A DNA stretch of 64,000 nt from Cephalotus follicularis. Its lineage: Eukaryota > Streptophyta > Magnoliopsida > Oxalidales > Cephalotaceae. The notes below the pieces were generated by a model that was given only the letters and a program-made list of their open reading frames with translations, did no database searches and was not told the origin of the DNA. Positions 33,621 through 45,808 of the stretch are shown one piece after another. Location: positions 276,458-340,457 of the forward strand of contig BDDD01000552.1 of NCBI GenBank assembly GCA_001972305.1, in the 5' to 3' direction. Made by a program: the position numbers and the translations under genes. How positions within the stretch are numbered: position 1 is the stretch's first letter; each line of letters starts with the position of its first letter.

Positions 33621-34690
33621 ATGGACCTACAAAGAGGTAGAAGAGGAAGGCGTAGAGCCGACGAAGGAGTCAATGCACCGCCATTGCACAAACATGATCC
33701 GCCAGCGAATGAAGGAGTGAATATTCCTCCAGTGCAAGATGAGAGGATTAATTTTGACCGCATGGCTAACCTCTTTCAACAGCAGATGCAAGCTAATGCG
33801 GCTAACATGGAGAAGATACGACAAATGTACGAGGCTAATCGGGCCTATCAGCAGGCTCCTGAAGCTTGTCATACCGGTGGATTTGGTAGAGATTTGGAGT
33901 GGTTCATGAGATAGAATCCTGCGATATTCAATGGTGAGCTGAATGCTACTATGGCCGAGCAGTGGATTAGAGACTTGGAGAAAATATTTGCTGCTTTGGA
34001 GTGTACTGATGAACAGAAACTCAACTTTGATGTATATCGCTTATGGGGCGAGGCTACCTATTGGTGGGAAAGGACTGAGGCAAAGTGGGAATCTCGTGGA
34101 CTTGACAGTACTTGGGACAGATTTCAGTCTGAGTTCCTTGCAACTTATGTTGCACAGATAGAGCGTGACCAGAGGGATCGAGCTGATTGAGTTACGTCAA
34201 GGGGATATGACGGTAGCTCAGTAGTAGACTAGATTTGTGGAGCTGGCAAGACACACACCTTACCTTGTGGGGGGTGAATGATTTAGGTTTCTGAAAGGCC
34301 TTCGACCTGACATCATATCTAAACTGTTAATGTTTCAGCTAACTTCTTTTGTCGATATTGCTGAAAGGGCGATGATTCTGGAAGCTGATGCTAATGAAAG
34401 AAGAGCGGAGCGGTCTCGTACTAATCAATCAAGGGCCGCACAGTCACAAGGGCACGGGAGTAATAATCCTGCTAAGTCGTCAAAGTCTGACAACAAAGGT
34501 CAAGGAGGGACTCGACTCAGAAATTCACGATGAAGGACTCCTAACCAAAGCGGACAACAAAATTAAGGTGGATGTACTTTTTGTGGTCGCCAGAACCATG
34601 ATGAGACCGAGTGCTGGAAAAAGATGGGGAAATGCTTGAGGTATGGTTCATAAGAACATATGCTGAGTGGTTGTCCAATGATGAGGGATC
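33621..34690 (+). pseudogene. gag: Element F gag, broken
   Basis: The start is ATG 33621 (MDLQRGRRGRRRA), matching the starts of the E and D copies; an upstream ATG at 33591 has no counterpart evidence. A TAG at 33912 follows FMR. Capsid continues from 33915 with NFDVYRLWGEATYWWERTEAK. A frameshift near 34185 and several stops follow, then FQLTSFVDIAERAMILEAD and a basic tail. The first zinc knuckle is intact (CTFCGRQNHDETEC). The second has lost a Cys (CLRYGS). Confidence 0.9.
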
Positions 34691-35757
34691 AAGCATGCGG
34701 CCAACAGGGAAGTGCTGGTGCTAGTGGTAGTGTTGCGGCTGCTCAACCGCAAAAGGACACCTGGAAAGGGATTATCAAAGGTAGGGTCTACACCTTATCT
34801 AGAGATGATGTGCCAGAATCTACTACCGTTGTGGGAGGTACCATTTTTATATCTGGCATACTAGCTCATGTATTGATTGACCCTGGTGCGACACATTCAT
34901 TCCTTCCATCTGAATTTGCTCGCAATTTGCATGGTATTACTTCTAGATTATCTTATATATTTGAGGTGAGTACTCCAACTGGTACTTGTCTTCTATTTGA
35001 CACTATAATGAAAGATTGTGAGATCATGGTAGCTGGGATTCAGATATCTGCTGACCTGATAGTATTGCCTATCCGGGATTTCGATGTAATCTTGGGGATG
35101 GACTGGCTGTATGCTCATCATACTTGTGTTGATTTCTATAACAAGATAATGACCTTTTATCTTAAAGATGGGACTGAGTGCAAGTTTATTGGGGAGGAGA
35201 ATGTTTCTGCTCCGATCATTTCGTATACTCGAGCACAGAAGTATCTCAAGCAAGGATGTGAAGGCTATTTGGCGTATGTGATTGATCATACGAAAGGTAC
35301 GCCTAGTATTGAGCAAGTTCCTGTTGTATGTGATTTTCCTGATGTATTTCTGAATGATCTCACTTCGTTGCCACCGGAGAGAGATATAGAGTTCAGCATT
35401 AAGCTATTGCCTGCGACTGCTCCTATATCCAAAGCACCGTACCGAATGGCTCCTGCAGAACTGAAGGAGTTGAAGATTCATTTGCAGGATTATCTACATA
35501 AGGGCTTCATCAGACCGAGTGTATCACTGTGGGGAGCACCGGTTTTGTTTGTGAAAAAGAAGGATAAATCGATGCGGCTATGCATCGATTACCGGCTGCT
35601 AAATCAGGTAACTGTGAAGAACAAGTATCCTCTACCACATATTGAGGAGTTGTTTGACCAATTGAAAGGTTGTAATGTATTCTCCAAACTTAACCTGAGA
35701 ACAGGTTATTATCAGTTGAGGATCAGAGAAGGTGATGTGGAGAAAATCGCATTTTGA
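34691..35757 (+). pseudogene. pol: Element F protease and RT N-terminal half
   Basis: The open frame from 34660 carries the protease active site as [10 protein letters not shown] (a DPG triad, shared by E) and [16 protein letters not shown] follows: [21 protein letters not shown], then [21 protein letters not shown] and a fingers region. A TGA at 35755, in place of the CGA expected from E and D, ends the frame just before the RYGHYEF segment. The same order and spacing are seen in E and D. Confidence 0.92.
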
Positions 35758-36711
35758 ACTAGATATGGGCATTACGAATTTCTGATACTGCCTTTGATTT
35801 GAGAAATGCTCCTGCACCCTTTATATGTTTGATGAACAGAGTGTTCCAACCCTATCTTGACCAGTTTGTCATTATATTCCTAGATGACATCCAGATTGAT
35901 TCGAGGAGCATTGAGGAACATATGCAGCATTTGAGGATTGTATTGCAGACATTGCGAAAGGAACAGTTGTTCGCCAAATTCAGCAAGTGCGAGTTTTGGC
36001 TGGATCATGTGACTTTCCTAGATCACATTGTGTCGAGTGAAGGATTGTCGGTGGATCCTTTGAAGATAGAGAGTATTGTTGATTGGCCCCAACCGAGGAG
36101 TGTTACCGAGGTTCGTAGTTTCTTGGGATTTGGTATTTTCGAAGCTTGCTACACCTTTGACAAAATTGACTCAAAAGAAGTCAAGTTTTGTATGAGATGA
36201 TTCTTGTGAGACAGGTTTCCAAGAGTTGAAGAGTCGGTTGATTTCGGCTCCAGTGTTGTCATTACCGGAGGGTAATGAGGGTTTCACTATCTACACTGAT
36301 GCTTCTGGGAAAGGATTGGGATGCGTTCTTATGCAACAGGGTAGGGTGATTGCATGCGCATCGAGGAAGTTAAAGTCATACGAAGAAAATTATCCCGTAC
36401 ACGATCTTGAGTTGGCAGCCATAGTGTTTGCTTTGCAGAAATGGAGGCACTACCTCTATGGTGCTCAATTTGAGATCATTACTGATCATAAAAGTTTAAA
36501 GTATTTGTTTTCCTAGAAGGAGCTCAACATGAGGCAGAGACGATGGGTGGAATTCTTTAATGAGTACAAATGCAACATTCAATACCACCTAGGAAAGGAA
36601 AATGTAGTGGCAGATGCGCTGAGTTGCAAAGCAATGATTGCTTGCGCAATGGTTTCACAGTGGAAGCTATTGGAGGAATTTCAGAGATTGAATCCGTTCA
36701 TGGTTTCCTGA
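35758..36711 (+). pseudogene. pol: Element F RT C-terminal half and RNase H
   Basis: The catalytic segment reads FVIIFLDDI at 35864-35890. A small deletion near 35795 damages the FGLTNAP motif, and a second deletion near 36130-36160 removes the [10 protein letters not shown] thumb motif. RNase H is seen in 36226-36516 ([32 protein letters not shown]) and, after a TAG at 36514, in 36529-36711 ([16 protein letters not shown]). It ends at a TGA in place of the Arg codon of VSRGV. Confidence 0.9.
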
Positions 36712-36720
36712 GGAGTTATT

Positions 36721-38172
36721 ATGGAAAATCTTAGAGCACAACCAGAATTTCTGGAGCGTATCTTGACTGCTCAATATAGTGACACTGAGGTATGGAGTAT
36801 TCGTGAGAACCTAGATACTGATTCAGAGTTCTCCATTCATACTGATGGCATACTAAGGTTCCGAGGAAGGATATGTGTTCCGGATGAGGAGAGCATCAAG
36901 GATGAACTACTGCAACAAGCCCACAAGTCAAAATACAGTGTTCACCGTGGAAGTTCCAAGATGTGGCATGACATGAAAAAGAACTACTGGTGGTGTGGTA
37001 TGAAAAGAGAGATTGCTGAATATGTAGCCAGATGTTTCACCTGTCAGAGAGTGAAGGCTGAACATCAGAAACCTACGGGATTGCTACAATCATTACCAGT
37101 AGTTGAGTGGAAATGGGTGCACGTGGCCATGGACTTCGTGTTGTGATTGTCGAGGTCACGGAATCAACATGAAGCAGTGCGGGTTGTAGTGGACAGACTT
37201 ACTAAGTCTTCTCACTTTCTTCCAATGAACATGACGTATTCTATCGAGAAGTTGGCTCGATTGTATATCCGGGAGATAGTGAGATTGCATGGAGTGTCGG
37301 TCAGTATTATTTGTGACCGTGATGCTAGATTCACTTCAAGGTTCTGGAAGAAATACCAAGTGTTAATGGGAACAACATTGAATTTTAGTACTGCGCTCCA
37401 CCCACAGACCGACGGACAGTCCGAGCGTACCATTCAGACTTTGGAGGATATGCTGCGGGCTTGCGTGATTGATTTTGTGGGGAGTTGGGAGGATCATCTG
37501 GCACTGATTGAGTTATCCTACAACAACAGCCTCCACACCAGCATTGGAATGGCTCCCTATGAAGCCTTGTATGGGAGAAATTGCAGATTGCCTATCTGTT
37601 GGGACGAGGTAGGTGAGAGACAAGTGCTAGGACCAAACTTGGTACAAGAGACTACTGATAAAGTAGAAATAATCAAGAAGAGATTGCTAGCTTCACAAAG
37701 TGCGCAGAAGAGTTACGCCGATATCAAGAGAAGAAAGCTACAGTTCGAGAAGGGGGATCACGTTTTCTTGAAGATCTCGCCTTCGAAGGGAATACACCAT
37801 TTCGGCCTCAAGGGGAAATTGGCTCCAAGGTATATTGGACCTTATGAGATACTGGAAAGAGTGGGGGATGTGGCATATCAGATTGCACTACAGCCCAGTT
37901 TGTTGGGTGTGCATAACGTATTTCATGTTTCCATGTTACGGAAATACGTACCTGACCCATCTCACATATTGAGCTACGACCCTGGATTCATCAGGAATAA
38001 ATTGTCTTATGAAGAGAGGCCGACGGGGATCGTGGATCGAATGGCAAAGGTACTGAGGAATAAGACTATTCCTATGGTAAAATTATTGTGGTGTTTTCAC
38101 GGAGCAGAGGAAGCTACGTGGGAGCGTGAAGACGAAATGATGGAGACATTTCCTCACTTATTCGGAATGTAA
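36721..38172 (+). pseudogene. pol: Element F integrase and chromodomain
   Basis: The zinc finger has H-H-C-C residues (HKSKYSVH, then CFTCQRVK). The catalytic core has Asp in MDFV, Asp in CDRDARFTSRFW and Glu in [16 protein letters not shown] single TGA at 37144 follows MDFVL; otherwise the frame is open for about 480 codons to the stop before 38173. The C-terminal part has GLKGKLAPRYIGPYEILERVG and ends with the chromodomain (VKLLWCFHGAEEATWE, FPHLFGM). This is the best-preserved integrase in the window after that of E. Confidence 0.93.
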
Positions 38173-38199
38173 AGCTAAATTCGGGGACGAATTTTTTTT

Positions 38200-38212
38200 A
38201 AGGAGGGGGGAA
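38200..38212 (+). other. Polypurine tract of F
   Basis: AAGGAGGGGGGAA immediately precedes the 3' LTR and follows TCGGGGACGAATT. Confidence 0.92.
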
Positions 38213-38384
38213 TGTAATGACCTCGATTTTCAATTAATGTATATTGCTGCAATTTTTAAATAAAATATACATTTTAATTGAGATTATTTGTCTAATTATC
38301 AAAATAATTCTGATTAGTGAATGCTTGGGTTGAATTGAGATGCAATTGGTAAAACAAACTTAAGGAACCCTAAAATCAGCTCAA

Positions 38385-38465
38385 ACAGTCGACTGTCACA
38401 GGGTAACAGTCGACTGGTGGATGCGTGGAGTGGACAATTGATTGCCGAGTAAATACAGTCGACTA
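38385..38465. repeat. CAGTCGACTG cluster upstream of F 3' TATA
   Basis: Two exact palindromes, one GTCGACTAG variant and a decayed ACAATTGATTG copy, which shows the C-to-T drift expected at methylated sites. Confidence 0.85.
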
Positions 38466-39938
38466 GAACGGCACAGAATAGGTGTCTGTGCATACGTGTG
38501 AGACAGAACAGAGGCAGTGCATGATGGACAGGTGTTATGCGAGTCAGCAACTGTAACTACATGCACGGGTGATGCATTGCATGTCCTCTATTCCTTCGGC
38601 AAGACCTGTAACCTGCAATAACTGCAGAGAAGTGAGAAAGAGATTGAAAGAAGAGATGCATGTGAGAGAGAGAAGAGAAAAGAGGGAAGGTTGAGTTAAT
38701 GGAAACCTAATGAATTCTAAGGTTTTAAAACCCTTATATCAGCTGTGAAGAGCTGATTTGTCACACCCCGTTATTTCGGTTCACGTTATGTTAAGACAAG
38801 CATATGTGGTGATATCAGTAAATAAATATATTCCAGCATCTCATTCAATAATTCATAAAATAATATGCGAAAGCATTCAATAAGCCAGAATATAACATAA
38901 GTCATCCGCACGCATCCCATACTACGTGCGGGTACAATTTTATCAATTATCCATACATAAGGAAATACAACAGTACACGGGATGTGATCCGTTCGATACA
39001 ATACACCATAAGGGAAATAACAACCTTAAAACTAAAGTAGAATCTCTCCAAGCTTCAGCAGTAGTCTTCCAAGTTTCTTCGCTTAATCTGAAATTGTAGG
39101 GAGGTTTGCCGTTGTCCTCACTTGGCTAAGTAGGTAGATAAAGCATGTAGAAGAAACTATAAATGTAAATATGCATGACAGATAATGAAATGGCATATAT
39201 ATATGTATATAGATGTTTCAATATATACGCAATCATTCCAAGTGGCCATAGACAATACATATACAAGAATACCGCACAAGGGTACAATCAATTCATACAG
39301 TGGTTGGGTGTCACCTGTCGCTAACTCCTAGCACCAACAGTGCACCACCTAACTATCACCTTCCCTCCGAAGATGACAGGTAGGTAACATTTACTATCGG
39401 CGTTGGCGGGTAGTTTAACAAATAAAATCTGCAATGCAGATCAGTTTGGGTGATGCTCTGGCCAACTCCTGGCACCCAGAATCACATCCGTAGTCAGTGA
39501 TATCCCCCATCACTAACAACGGCAGTAAGCATAGACAAACAATTAAAGCAGTTCAATAGTAATATTATATATATCGTCAATATGCAATATAAAGGTTGTT
39601 TTCTTTAGAAACATATAACATTTCAGTGATCGTACATCTCATATGAGGAAAACGATATCAGTACAGTAGTGGTTCTCGATTGGAGAACAAAACAGTAACA
39701 GTGCCTCTAGTAAGAGGAAATATCAGTTGGTATAACAAGATTTTCAAATAGAAAACCGTTTACAAATCATTGTTTATGCTTTAAGCATTAGGTTGGTAAA
39801 ATTCTTGAATATATATTCATAACAGCAGAAATTTTACCCAATAATAGTAATAATGGTTACAAAATAACATATCAGGGATATTTGCAACCACAAACAATTC
39901 AGTTGATCAATTTACAAATTCTACACCTACTGGTACAA

Positions 39939-40080
39939 AGCGTCGACAGTTACTATATAAGCGTCGACGGTTAATGATTAGGCGTCGATATTACACAGTT
40001 TCAGCGTCGACATTCTAAGCATTACTATGCCATTTTCGTATCAAAGCGTCGACAGTTACCCTGTAAGCGTCAACGCTTCT
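39939..40080. repeat. AAGCGTCGAC cluster, E 3' LTR, inner
   Basis: About six AAGCGTCGAC(A/G)-type words. In LTR orientation they lie in the transcribed half. Counterparts: 46989-47130 in the E 5' LTR and 56531-56690 in D. Confidence 0.88.
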
Positions 40081-40754
40081 GGGTTTCATACGAATCCCAG
40101 GAGCAGTTTCAAAACAGGGGATGCATGGAATTCAATGTAAACTCAATCCAATTCAACATGGAATCAAGTACAATCCATCAAAACATACTATACATGTTAT
40201 ATGTTCAAAAACATGTCAAAATCCCCTACCTCAAATGCTATCCCAAGATCAATTTGGAATTGATCTTTCGCTTTGTGTTTTCGAAGCTTTTCACCAACAA
40301 AGCTTCCAAATCCAGCAAGATTAATCAAACCAGGTGATGTTCCACTTTTGCACTTCAAGCTCTTCTACAAGAAACCTCTAGCCAATCTCCATAATCACCC
40401 AGCAATTCTCCTCTCCTTCAGTGTTTTTCAACACTCTAAAGGTTCAAACATCAGCTGAAATAAGTGTCCAACTTCGTGGTTTCTCATTCCCACAGTTGGT
40501 TTAATCTTTAGTGCCCAACTCTCTCTCTCCTTCATGCATGCTCTCCCTTTTTTGTTCTTTCTCTGAGTTTTGCAGATTGTGCAGGTTGTGCAGGTTGAAG
40601 GAAGGCATGCAAGGCCTTAGTTCTGGGGTTAACAACAGCTGGCAAAGACCCCCTTGCATGGACAACACGTCTATGGACACCTGCCAAAGTCCCCATCATT
40701 TTAACTCTTAAATTCCATGCCAAAAGACAAGTGTTCTGCGCCAGAACACGACTA

Positions 40755-40920
40755 AAGCGTCGCCGGTTACCTCGTGGACGTCGACGCTTAGACCCCTTTA
40801 AGTGTTGATACGGGGCATTTAAAAGTCGACAGTTGGCGCCCAACCCAGTCTTCAACGGTGCGTTTTACACATGCCCGGTCTTAAAGCATCGACGGTGTGA
40901 TTCCAGGCGTCGGCGGTTTA
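40755..40920. repeat. AAGCGTCG(C/A)CGG cluster, E 3' LTR, U3
   Basis: About six GTCGCCGG, GTCGACG and GTCGGCGG words in the U3 part. Counterparts: 47806-47970 in the E 5' LTR and 57614-57780 in D. Confidence 0.88.
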
Positions 40921-41076
40921 ACACCAAAAATCAATTCTTTAACTTTTCATTTAAGAATTCTATTTCAAGCATTTACCAAACACAAGAATTATTATAATTG
41001 GACATTAAATTCAAATGAGTGCACATTTTATTAATCAATATTACAATGTACACGAATTGAATTTGGGGTTATTACA

Positions 41077-41092
41077 TTCCCCCCTCCTTAAA
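41077..41092 (-). other. Polypurine tract of E
   Basis: On the minus strand, TTTAAGGAGGGGGGAA directly precedes the LTR start TGTAATAACC. Confidence 0.92.
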
Positions 41093-41122
41093 GAAAATTC
41101 TTCCTCGAATTTAGCCCTTACA

Positions 41123-42379
41123 TTACATTGCAAATAGGTGGGGAAATGTCTCCCTCATTTCTTCCTCACACTCCCACGTAGCTTCCTCCGTTCCGTGAAA
41201 ACGTCGCAGCACTTTGACCATAGGGATGGTCTTGTTCCTCAGAACCTTTTCCATGCGATCCACGATCCTCGTCGGCCTTTCTTGATAAGTCAATCTGGGA
41301 CTGATGAATCCAGGGTCGTAGCTCAAAATGTGAGATGGCTCGGGTACGTATTTCCGTCGCATGGAGACATGAAATACGTTGTGCAGATCCGACAAACTAG
41401 GTGGTAGTGCAATCTGGCATGCTACCTCCCCTACTCTCTCTAGTATCTCGTAATGTCCAATATACCTTGGAGCTAACTTCCCTTTGAGGCCAAAATTGTA
41501 TATCCCTTTCGAATGCGAGATCTTCAAGAAAACATGATCTCCCTTTTCAAATTCCAGCTTTCTCCTCTTGCTGTCGGCGTAACTCTTCTGCCGACTCTGT
41601 GCAGCTAGCAGTCTCTTCTTGATCATCTCCACTTTATTAGTGGTCTCTTGTACCCAGTTCGGTCGAAGCACTTGCCTCTCACCTACTTCGTCCCAGCAAA
41701 TAGGTGACCTGCACTTCCTTCCATACAAAGCTTCATAGGGAGCCATTCCAATACTGGTGTGGAAACTGTTGTGGTAAGAGAACTCAATCAATGCCAGATG
41801 ATCCTCCCAACTCCCAGCAAAATCAATCATACAATCCCGTAGCATATCCTCCAGAGTCTGAATCGTACGCTCAGACTGTCCGCTAGTCTGTGGGTGAAAT
41901 GCAGTGCTAAAGTTCAAGGTTGTTCCCATAGATGCTTGGAACTTCTTCCAGAACCTTGAAGTAAATCTAGCATCACGGTCGCAGGCAATACTGACTGGCA
42001 CCCCATGCAATCTCACTATCTCCCGGATATACAATCGAGAAAGCTTCTCGATAGAATATGTCATGTTCATCGGAAGAAAGTGTGCAGACTTACTGAGTCT
42101 GTCCACTACTACCCACACTGCCTCATGCTGATTCCGTGACCTCGGCAATCCTGACACAAAGTCCATGGTCACGTGCTCCCATTTCCATTCAACCACTGGT
42201 AGCGATTGTAGCAGTCCCGCAGGTTTCTGATGTTCAGCCTTCACTCACTGACAGGTCAAACATCTTGCTACGTATTCAGCAATCTCGCGTTTCATTCCAC
42301 TCCACTAGTAATTCTTCTTCAGGTCGTGCCACATCTTGGAACTTCCTGGGTGAACACTGTACCTCGATTTGCGAGCTTG
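41123..42379 (-). pseudogene. pol: Element E integrase and chromodomain
   Basis: The main open frame (42244-41123, 373 codons) has the catalytic residues in MDFVSGLP, CDRDARFTSRFW and [15 protein letters not shown], the GLKGKLAPRYIGHYEI segment and the chromodomain (VKVLRRFHGTEEATWE, ending FPHLFAM). The zinc-finger part just upstream (42379-42245) is in the same frame but carries stops: a TAA after SELL, a TAG replacing Trp in the NYWWSG motif, and a TGA replacing Arg after CLTCQ. The catalytic core itself is uninterrupted. Confidence 0.93.
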
Positions 42380-44086
42380 TTACAGTAGCTCACTCTTTAT
42401 GCTCTCATCATTCGGAACACAAATCCTCCCTCGGAACCTCAATATGCCATCAGTATGAATGGAGAACTCAGAATCAGTGTCCAGGTTCTCACGAATACTC
42501 CACAATTCAGCATCACTATACTGAGCAGTCAAAATATGCTCGAGAAGTTCCGGTTGTGCTCTCATACTTGCCACTATAACTCCACGGGAAACCATGAACG
42601 GATTCCATCTCTTAAATTCCTCCAATAGATTCCACTGTGACACCATTGCTCCAGCAATCATCGCCTTGCGACTCAGCGCATCAGCCACTACATTTGCCTT
42701 CCCTGGGTGGTATTGTATATTGCAGTTATAGTCATTGAAGAACTCCACCCATCGCCTCTGTCTCATGTTGAGCTCCTTCTGGGAAAACAGATATTTCAAA
42801 CTCTTGTGGTCAGTAAAGATTTCAAACTGAGCTCCATAGAGGTAGTGCCTCCATTTCTGCAAGGCAAATACGATGGCCGCCAACTCAAGAGCATGTACGG
42901 GATAATTTTCCTCGTACGGCTTCAACTTTCTCGATGCGTATGCAATCACCCTACCATGTTGCATAAGAACGCATCCCAATCCTTTCCCAGAGGCATCTGT
43001 ATAGACAGTGAATCCCTCATTACCCTCCGATAACGCCAATACTGGAGCTGAAATCAACCGACTCTTCAATTCTTGGAAGCTTTCCTCACAGGAATCATCC
43101 CACACAAAACTAGACTTCTTCTGAGTCAACTGTGTCAGTGGTGTAGCAAGTTTCGAAAATCCCTCGATGAATCTCCGGTAATAGCTTGCCAATCCCAAGA
43201 AACTACGAACCTCCGTAACGTTCGTCGGTTGGGGCCAATCAACAGTACTCTCAATCTTTGAAGGATCCGCTGACAATCCTTCACTCGACACTATGTGACC
43301 TAAGAAAGTCACATGATCCAGCCAAAATTCGCACTTGCTGAATTTGGCGTACAATTGTTCCTTCTGTAGTGTCTGCAATACAATCTTCAAGTGCTGCATG
43401 TGTTCCTCAATGCTCTCTGAGTAGATCAGGATGTCATCTACTAATATCACAACAAACTGATCAAGATAAGGTTGGAACACTCTGTTCATCAGACACATAA
43501 AGGCTGCAGGAGCATTAGTCAAACCAAACGGCAGTATCAGAAATTCGTAGTGCCCATATCTGGTTCGAAATGCAGTTTTCTCCACATCACCCTCTCTGAT
43601 CCTCAACTGATGATAACCTGTCCTCTGGTCAAGTTTGGAGAATACTGTTGAGCCTTGCAATTGGTCGAACAACTCCTCAATATGTGGCAGAGGATACTTG
43701 TTCTTCACTGTCACTTGATTCAGCAGCCTGTAGTCAATGCATAGCCGTATCGATCCATCCTTCTTCTTTACAAACAGCACCAGTGCTCCCCAAGGTGATA
43801 CACTCGGTCTGATGAAGCCTTTGTCAAGGTAATCTTGCTGTTGAACTTTCAACTCCTTCAGTTCGATAGGAACCATTCGGTACGGTGCTCTAGATATAGG
43901 AGCAGTTCCAGGCATCAGTTCAATACTGAACTCTATATCTCTCTCTGGTGGCAACGAAGTGAGTTCATCTGGAAACACATCAGGAAAATCACATACAACA
44001 GGCACTTGTTCAATACTAGGCGTACCTTTCGTATGATCAATCACATACGCCAAATAGCCTTCACATCCTTGTTTGAGATATTTCTA
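42380..44086 (-). pseudogene. pol: Element E reverse transcriptase-RNase H
   Basis: A 557-codon open frame covers all of RT and RNase H. RT motifs in order: [63 protein letters not shown], the catalytic [13 protein letters not shown], and [16 protein letters not shown]. RNase H shows [23 protein letters not shown] and FTDHKSLKY, then [19 protein letters not shown]. An in-frame TAG at 44084-44086 separates it from the protease. The VDD form of the catalytic loop keeps both Asp residues, so this RT could be catalytically intact. Confidence 0.94.
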
Positions 44087-44698
44087 TGCTCGTGTATATG
44101 AAATGATCGGAGCAGTAACATTCTTCTCTCCGATAAACTTGCACCCAGTCCCATCTTGCAGATAAACGGTCATCATCTTGTTGTAGAAATCAACACAAGC
44201 ATGATGAGCATACAGCCAATCCATCCCCAAGATTACATCAAAATCTCGGATAGGTAACACTATCAAGTCAGTGGATAGTTCAATCCCAGCTACCACGATC
44301 TCACAATCTTTCAGAACAGTATCAGATAGAAGACAAGTACCCGCAGGAGTACTCACCTCCAATACATAAGGCAGTCTAGAAGTAATGCCATGCAAATTGC
44401 GAGCAAATTCATATGCAATGAATGAATGCGTCATACCAGGGTCAATCAACACATGAGCTAATATGTCAGATATATAAATAGTACCTCCCACAACAGTAGT
44501 AGATTCTGGCACATCATCTTTAGATAACGTGTAGACCCTACCTTTCACAATTCCTTTTCCGGTGTCTCTCCGCGGTTGAGCCGCCGCAACACTACCACTA
44601 GCACCAGCACTTCCCTGTTGGCCGCGTACTTGCTCCCTCATCATTGGGCAACTACACACCATGTGATCTTGCGAACCACACCTCAAGCACTTTCCCAT
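44087..44698 (-). pseudogene. pro: Element E second zinc knuckle and protease
   Basis: The frame opens with the second Cys-His knuckle (CLRCGSQDHMVCSC), passes a basic linker and [16 protein letters not shown], then the protease active site as LIDPGMTHSF and [14 protein letters not shown]. It ends at the TAG before the [13 protein letters not shown] segment. Frame and spacing match F and D. Confidence 0.9.
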
Positions 44699-45704
44699 TT
44701 ATTCCAGCAATCGGTTTCATCATGATTCGAACGACCACAAAAAGCACATCCACTAGCATTCTGTTGACTGTTTCGGCCAGGTGTCCTTGATCGTGTGCGT
44801 CGAGAACCCCCTTGCCCTCTGTTGTCAGATCTGTTTGACTGAGCAGGATTATTACTTCCCTGTGCCTGTGACTGTATGACCCTCGATTGATTAGTACGAG
44901 TCCATTCTGCCCTTCTCTCATTCGCGTCAGCCTCCAAGATGATGGCTCTCTCAGTAACATCAACAAAAGTGGTCAACTGCAACAACAACAATTTAGATCT
45001 GATGTCTGGTCGATGGACTTTCAGGAACCTCCGGATCATTCGTGCTCACCCTTCACAAGATAAGGCGTGTGTGTGGCCAGCTCCACAAATCTGGTCTAGT
45101 ACTGAGCTACCGCCATGTCTCCTTGACGTAACTCCAGCAACTCTGTCTCCCATCGGTCACGCTCTATCTGTGGAACATATGTTGTAAAGAACTCAGACTT
45201 GAATCTGTCCCAAGTCCTATCAAGTCCACGGGCTTCCCATTTTGCTTCAGTTCTTTCCCACCAGTAAGTAGCCTCGCCCCACAAGTGGTACATAGCGAAA
45301 TTGAGCTTCTGGTCATCAGTGCATTCCGGAACAGCAAATATCTTTTCCAAGCCCCTTATCCACCACTCGGCAACAGTAGCATTCAGTTCACCATTGAAGG
45401 TCAAAGGATTCTGTCTCATGAACTGCTCCAAATCTCTGCCAAAACCACCAGCATGACAAGTATCGGGTGCTTGCTAATATGCCCGGTTAGCCTCATACAG
45501 TTGCCGGGTCTGTTCCATGTTCGCTGCATTTGCTTGCATCTGTTATCGGTAAAGATCAGCCAGGTGGTCAAAATTACTCCTCTCGTCATGCGCTGGAGGA
45601 ACATTCACTCCTTCATTCATTTGCGGAACATTTTCAGGTACTGGCGGAGCATTAACACCGTCATCGACTCTACGCCTTCCCCTTCGTCCTCTTCGGAGAT
45701 CCAT
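44699..45704 (-). pseudogene. gag: Element E gag, broken
   Basis: ATG at 45704 starts MDLRRGRRGRRRV, as in F. Stops interrupt the N-terminal region (LYR-stop, ANRAY-stop). The capsid segment 45431-45096 is open (NPLTFNGELNATVAEWW, YHLWGEATYWWERTEAK), then a TAG follows VAQY. Frameshifts lie near 45040-45095 and 44690, on either side of a segment with the first knuckle CAFCGRSNHDETDC. This is the most damaged gene of element E. Confidence 0.9.
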
Positions 45705-45793
45705 TCAGTTTCCTATACGGAATGACATAATCATTAGGAAACTATTCAATTAACTTCCGAGAAACTTATCCCAGCTTAGCATATATGGAATAT

Positions 45794-45805
45794 GCTCTGA
45801 TACCA
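45794..45805 (-). other. tRNA-Met primer-binding site of E
   Basis: TGGTATCAGAGC on the minus strand, three bases from the 5' LTR. Confidence 0.95.
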
Positions 45806-45808
45806 TGC

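Larger units (their letters stand above)
38759..41076 (-). repeat. 3' LTR of element E
   Basis: It begins TGTCACACCCCG and ends GGTTATTACA on the plus strand. GTCGAC-type clusters lie at 39939-40080 and 40755-40920. The frames 40511-40711 and 40532-40855 lie in the LTR and recur in the E 5' LTR; they are not supported as genes. Confidence 0.95.

Noticed and set aside
40532..40855. 107-codon frame conserved in both E LTRs (also 47582-47905)
   Set aside because: Its conservation is explained by LTR duplication. No domain is recognisable and the related D LTR does not keep the frame open.
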